64,000 nt of DNA from Lentzea jiangxiensis (GTDB lineage: Bacteria > Actinomycetota > Actinomycetes > Mycobacteriales > Pseudonocardiaceae): positions 124,001 to 188,000 of the forward strand of contig NZ_FNIX01000013.1 in the NCBI RefSeq assembly GCF_900104175.1, read 5' to 3'. Of the stretch, positions 60,569-64,000 are shown one piece after another. The position numbers and the translations under genes are program-made. Each line of letters starts with the position of its first letter. Within the stretch, counting starts at the first letter, position 1. The notes beneath the pieces were generated by a model, which ran no database searches, had not been told where the DNA came from, and saw only the letters and a list, made by a program, of their open reading frames with translations.

Positions 60569-61429
60569 GTGACGATCGAACTTCCAGGACCGGTCGCCTT
60601 CGTGCTCGGCGGCGGGGGAAGCCTCGGCGCCGGCCAGGTCGGCATGCTGCGCGCGTTGCGCGAGCACGGGGTGACGCCCGACCTGGTCGTCGGCACGTCG
60701 GTCGGGTCGGTCAACGGCTCGTTGCTGGCCCTCGACCCGGACAAGGCCGCGGAACGGCTGGCGGTGCTGTGGCAGGGCATGACGCGGCAGCGGGTGTTCC
60801 CCGGCGGGCCGATCGCGCAGCTGAGGTCGTTGCGCACCAACAAGACCTACCTCTTCCCGAACACCGGCCTGGCGCACGTGCTGGCCGGGGGGCTCGACGG
60901 GGTGACGTCGTTCGGCGAGCTGGTGCTGCCCTTCGGCGCGGTGTCGGTGGACTGCGTCACCGGTGAGGCCGTGAACATCACCGAGGGCGAGCTGGTCCCC
61001 GCGATCCTCGCCAGCGCGGCCATCCCGGGCGTCTACCCGCCCGTGCGCATCGGGGAGCGCGTGCTCTACGACGGTGGCGTGCTGGCGAACGTGCCGATCC
61101 GGCAGGCGCTCGCGATGGGTGCGAAGTCGTTGGTGGTGCTGGACTGCGCGTTCCCCGGCCACCTGCCGACCGTGCCGGCGACGCTCGCCGAGACGCTGCT
61201 CTTCTGGGCGACGCTGGGAATGCGCAACCAGGCCGTGCTGGAGGTCGAGCTGGCCTCGCGGCAGGCGCCGGTGCTGTACCTGCCGGGCCCGCCCGTGCAG
61301 GCCGTGACGCCGCTGGACTTCTCGCACACGGCGGAGCTGGTCGAAGCCTCCTACGAGGCCTCGGCCGCGTTCCTCACGTCGCTGGAGATCGCCGGCGCCG
61401 GGTTGTACGGCCACCCGTCCCACGGGTAG
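60569..61429 (+). CDS. patatin-like phospholipase
   Basis: A 286-residue lipolytic enzyme with a catalytic Ser-Asp dyad: oxyanion LGGGGSLGAGQVGML, nucleophile GTSVGS (about residues 42-47) and DGGV. It hydrolyses acyl ester bonds; no membrane or signal segment. GTG 60569. It is close to the phosphodiesterase gene. The C-terminal part has no recognised extra domain. Confidence 0.88.
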   Translation: MTIELPGPVAFVLGGGGSLGAGQVGMLRALREHGVTPDLVVGTSVGSVNGSLLALDPDKAAERLAVLWQGMTRQRVFPGGPIAQLRSLRTNKTYLFPNTGLAHVLAGGLDGVTSFGELVLPFGAVSVDCVTGEAVNITEGELVPAILASAAIPGVYPPVRIGERVLYDGGVLANVPIRQALAMGAKSLVVLDCAFPGHLPTVPATLAETLLFWATLGMRNQAVLEVELASRQAPVLYLPGPPVQAVTPLDFSHTAELVEASYEASAAFLTSLEIAGAGLYGHPSHG

Positions 61430-61507
61430 CGCGCCGCTGCTCGGTCGCGGTGCGAACCGGGTGGTGAGCGCGGGAAACCGAACCGCCCTCCCCGCCGTCC
61501 AAGGCAC

Positions 61508-61924
61508 ATGCGCACCACGATGGCCGTCCTGCTCCTGCTGACCGCGGCGGCCGCGTGCACCGGGCCCGCCGAACCCGCGACCAGCGGCTTCGTGAAACTG
61601 GGCGCGCTGCGCGGGAAGCCACCCGAGGCGGCGGAGCTGACCGGCGACGTCGGCGACTCGACGTACCGGGCGTTGAGGCGGGTCTCCGCCGGGGACAACG
61701 AGCAGGCCCGCGAGCTGCTGACCCGCCCGCGGGCCGGCGGCACCAGGACCTTCGCGTTCGTCGAGCCCGGCTGCGTGGAGACCGGCGCGGTGCCGGTGGT
61801 GACGGGCGACGTGCTCGACGTCCGGCTCACCGGCGGCGCGAACACGGCCTGCGCGCAGGCCAGCTACTTCCTGGTGACCGTCACCGCCGAGGACCCGGAC
61901 AACCGGCTGCGTTTGCGGGCGTAG
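61508..61924 (+). CDS. small lipoprotein, function unknown
   Basis: A 138-residue protein with a short signal peptide and a probable lipobox (LLLLTAAAACTG; Cys at about residue 17). The mature part carries two further cysteines in a PGCVET ... TACAQA arrangement that could form a disulphide. No family is recognised. ATG 61508. It stands upstream of the sigma factor but is separated by 132 bases, so common control is not shown. Confidence 0.65.
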   Translation: MRTTMAVLLLLTAAAACTGPAEPATSGFVKLGALRGKPPEAAELTGDVGDSTYRALRRVSAGDNEQARELLTRPRAGGTRTFAFVEPGCVETGAVPVVTGDVLDVRLTGGANTACAQASYFLVTVTAEDPDNRLRLRA

Positions 61925-62056
61925 CGCGGTGCTCGGTCAGAGCCTTTCCGCCTCCGGCAACCGAGGTGGACCCTCCACATGGGACAGTGGCGGGTGCCGG
62001 TGGTGCCGGCGTGGAACCGGTGCCAACACGAGCCGGGCGGGCGGACACGAACAGGT

Positions 62057-62632
62057 ATGACGAGCGAAGACCCGGACGACCGCGAGTTGTGGTCGCGGGC
62101 CGCCGGGGGTAGTGCGCACGCCTTCGGAGTGCTGTTCGACCGGCACGCCAAGGCGGTCTACAACCACTGCTTCCGGTTGACCGCGTCCTGGGCCGAGGCC
62201 GAGGACCACCTGCAGGCGACGTTCCTGCTGGCCTGGCGCAAGAGGGCGGACGTGCGGCTGGAGCGCGACTCGGCCCTGCCGTGGCTGCTCGCGGTGGCGA
62301 CGAACGTGGTGCGCAACGGCCAGCGGTCGCTCGGCAGGCGGCTGCGCAACCTGCGGCGCGTAGGCGAGGAGCCGCCGGTGCCCGACCACGCGGACCTGGT
62401 GGCGGAGCGGCTGGACGACCAGCGGCGGATGAAGGAGGTGCTCGCCGCCGTGGCGGAGCTGCCGCGCAACGAACGCGAGGCGCTCGCGCTGTGCGTGTGG
62501 TCCGGGGTGTCGTACGCGGACGCGGCGGCTGTCCTCGGCATCACCGAGAGCAGCGTGCGGGCGCGGGTCAGCAAGGCCAAGTCGAAGCTCCAGCAGCACC
62601 GCGAGCTCGTGCACACCGGGGAGGACCGATGA
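62057..62632 (+). CDS. ECF-type RNA polymerase sigma factor
   Basis: A 191-residue sigma-70-family ECF factor: region 2 (AFGVLFDRHAKAVYNHCFRLTASWAEAEDHLQATFLLAWRKR) and region 4 (LPRNEREALALCVWSGVSYADAAAVLGITESSVRARVSKAKSKL). ATG 62057 (MTSEDPDDRELW). Its stop overlaps the next gene (ATGA), which encodes a membrane protein that is likely its partner. No promoter of its own ECF type could be recognised upstream. Confidence 0.92.
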   Translation: MTSEDPDDRELWSRAAGGSAHAFGVLFDRHAKAVYNHCFRLTASWAEAEDHLQATFLLAWRKRADVRLERDSALPWLLAVATNVVRNGQRSLGRRLRNLRRVGEEPPVPDHADLVAERLDDQRRMKEVLAAVAELPRNEREALALCVWSGVSYADAAAVLGITESSVRARVSKAKSKLQQHRELVHTGEDR

Positions 62633-63477
62633 CCAGCATGCTCCCGCCCACCCGCGACCTGCCGTCCGGACGTCAGGCGCGCATCCGGGCCGACCTCGAG
62701 CGGGCGGTCCGCGGCCGCCGGTCCCGCAGGCTGCTCGTCCCCGTCCTCGCCGGCGCCGCCGCGGTGGCCGCCGTCGTCGCCAGCGTGGCGAGCCTGCGGC
62801 CGGACCCGGAGCCGGTTCCCGCCGTCCAGGTCACCACCTCGCCGCCGGTCGAGACCACGCCACCGGACGCGGAGCCGGGGGTGCCACCGGACGTGGTCGC
62901 GGCGATCGAGGAGGGGTGCGCACGGGCCGCGGGCGTGATCGGCAGGGCGAAGCTCTACCAGCTGCGGCGCGAGGAGACCGCGTGGGCGCTGCTCTACACC
63001 GACAACGAGTCGCTGACCTGCGACCTCGGCCAAGCGGGCGTGGAGTACCGCTCGGGGGCCGGGCGGGTGGACCCGCGGTGGCTGCCCGGCCACTTCTCCG
63101 TCGAGGACGCCGGCGCGAAGGCCGGAGGTGACCGGACCCGACTGCCGGGCGACGCGGGACGGCCCGGCTACCGCACCGCCACGGGACGGGTCGGCGGCGG
63201 TGTCGCGAAGGTGACGATCTCCGCCGACGACCGCACGATCGAGGCCAGGATCGTCAACGGCACCTACGCCGCCCGCCTGTACTACCCGCCGGACTGGGAC
63301 ATCCCGCAGAACGACCGGGGTCCCGTCATCAAGGCGTACGACTCCGGCGGCAAGCTCCTCGGCACCAGTTCGCGGCTGGCGGAGTCGTGCTACTTCGAGC
63401 CCGACAGCGGCACGATCATCCAGGGCGACCTCAGCAGGGGAAGGGACCGGTGCCAGGTGGCGACGCCCTGGAGGTGA
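62629..63477 (+). CDS. membrane-anchored protein, possible sigma-factor partner
   Basis: A 282-residue single-span protein: cytoplasmic start of about 35 residues (SGRQARIRADLERAVRGRRSRR), span LLVPVLAGAAAVAAVVASVASL, and an external Pro/Thr-rich then beta-like domain. The layout and the ATGA overlap with the sigma gene resemble actinobacterial ECF-associated proteins. No zinc-type anti-sigma motif (HxxxCxxC) is seen in the cytoplasmic part, so an anti-sigma role is an inference. Confidence 0.7.
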   Translation: MTSMLPPTRDLPSGRQARIRADLERAVRGRRSRRLLVPVLAGAAAVAAVVASVASLRPDPEPVPAVQVTTSPPVETTPPDAEPGVPPDVVAAIEEGCARAAGVIGRAKLYQLRREETAWALLYTDNESLTCDLGQAGVEYRSGAGRVDPRWLPGHFSVEDAGAKAGGDRTRLPGDAGRPGYRTATGRVGGGVAKVTISADDRTIEARIVNGTYAARLYYPPDWDIPQNDRGPVIKAYDSGGKLLGTSSRLAESCYFEPDSGTIIQGDLSRGRDRCQVATPWR

Positions 63478-63514
63478 TTCGTCCGCCGGCCGCTACCACC
63501 CGGTCAGTTCAACC

Positions 63515-63534
63515 GACATACTGGTTGGTATGAC
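63515..63534. promoter_or_regulatory. palindrome over a start codon, possible TetR-type operator
   Basis: GACATAC (63515-63521) and GTATGAC (63528-63534) form a near-perfect inverted repeat separated by six bases. CATACT (63517-63522) is a possible -10 hexamer with the ATG at 63530 seven bases on, so the transcript could be leaderless and repressor-controlled. Confidence 0.4.
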
Positions 63535-64000
63535 GACTGTGGCGAACTTCGGCGGCACCAGCCACCGCGCGGATCTCGGCGGCCCCGTGCACTGGGTCGA
63601 CTTCGGCGGACCGGCCGACGGCCCGCGGATCGTCCTCGTGCACGGCCTCGGCGGCTCCCACCTCAACTGGGTGCTGCTGGCGCCGTTGCTCGCGCGCCGG
63701 GCCCGCGTCACGGCCGTCGACCTCGCCGGGCACGGGCTGACCCACCCCGAGGGCCGCGAGACCACGGTCCAGGCGAACACGGAGCTGCTCGGCCGCTTCC
63801 TCGACGAGGTCGTCGGCGAGCCGGTCGTCCTGGTCGGCAACTCGATGGGCGGGATGATCTCGCTCTTCCAGACCGTCGCGAACCCCGAGCGGGTCCGGGG
63901 ACTGGTGCTGGTCGACCCCGCGCTGCCGATGGTGCTCGGGACGCGGCCGGACCCGACGATGCTCAGCACGTTCTTCCTGTACTCGGTGCCGGGCCTGGGC
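63530..64000 (+). CDS. alpha/beta-fold hydrolase (3' end outside window)
   Basis: The first 157 residues of an alpha/beta hydrolase: HGLGGSHLNWVLL (oxyanion loop), VDLAGHGLTHPEGR, nucleophile GNSMGG (about residues 105-110) and VLVDPALP. The frame has no stop up to the right edge. ATG 63530 begins MTTVANFGGTSHRAD. Substrate unknown; such genes with an upstream palindrome are often lipid esterases controlled by TetR regulators (inference). Confidence 0.85.
   Translation, partial: MTTVANFGGTSHRADLGGPVHWVDFGGPADGPRIVLVHGLGGSHLNWVLLAPLLARRARVTAVDLAGHGLTHPEGRETTVQANTELLGRFLDEVVGEPVVLVGNSMGGMISLFQTVANPERVRGLVLVDPALPMVLGTRPDPTMLSTFFLYSVPGLG

Overview
The window is 64 kb of very GC-rich DNA with GTG and TTG starts used as freely as ATG and many 1-4 base stop/start overlaps. 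Gene content and order point to an actinomycete, most likely of the Pseudonocardiaceae (Lentzea/Saccharothrix/Actinosynnema type; inferred, no rRNA gene is present). The order ruvB-yajC-secD-secF-apt-rel-ppi-MBL hydrolase-hisS ... Rv2578c-type radical SAM ... aspS is the same conserved neighbourhood seen in Mycobacterium tuberculosis around Rv2592c-Rv2572c. This backbone is interrupted by accessory blocks.

Layout. 1-4952: end of ruvB, then the Sec accessory genes yajC, secD, secF and apt. 4964-8180: an insertion between apt and rel with two small membrane proteins, a DUF222/HNH (13E12-type) gene carrying a one-base frameshift, and a paired HTH-DUF5753 regulator and DUF397 protein. 8303-15271: rel, a DUF6891-like protein, a membrane-anchored cyclophilin, an MBL hydrolase, hisS and a membrane protein. 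15323-19485: spermidine-synthase-like protein, DUF1304 and YibE/F membrane proteins, and the nadR-pnuC NAD salvage pair. 19505-21507: a perfect LexA (SOS) palindrome in front of a spore-photoproduct-lyase-like radical SAM gene interrupted by an intein at its third cluster cysteine.

21494-23154: DUF4865, a SnoaL-like protein and a PrmC-like methyltransferase. 23158-31664: a TetR regulator with a palindromic operator and an eight-gene, translationally coupled operon (TIGR03084 protein, AtuA/DUF1446 pair, two acyl-CoA dehydrogenases, biotin-dependent acyl-CoA carboxylase beta and alpha), probably for catabolism of a branched or isoprenoid acyl-CoA. 31678-36647: an alpha/beta hydrolase, an XRE regulator and three tandem secreted subtilases. 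One subtilase is complete, one lacks the oxyanion-hole Asn, and one has lost about 155 residues including the catalytic Asp and His.

36707-46942: HEAT-like proteins, aspS, DUF389, a kinase-like protein, an SGNH hydrolase, a 5'-nucleotidase-type metallophosphatase, an Arf-like BON/sunset pair, a HAD protein and a Mug glycosylase. 47135-51938: a large SARP/NB-ARC/TPR regulator beside two secreted cell-wall enzymes, and a luciferase-type oxidoreductase. 51939-53161: partly decayed DNA with an SRPBCC gene and an ABC-ATPase remnant. 53155-64000: phytoene-desaturase-like oxidoreductase with an epimerase, a lipoprotein ABC solute-binding protein, Tex, a phosphodiesterase, a patatin, a lipoprotein, an ECF sigma factor with a membrane partner, and the start of another alpha/beta hydrolase.

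No rRNA, tRNA, CRISPR array or insertion sequence was recognised. The items most worth following are the SOS box plus intein on the radical SAM gene, the graded loss of catalytic residues across the subtilase cluster, and the fully coupled AtuA/carboxylase operon with its operator.
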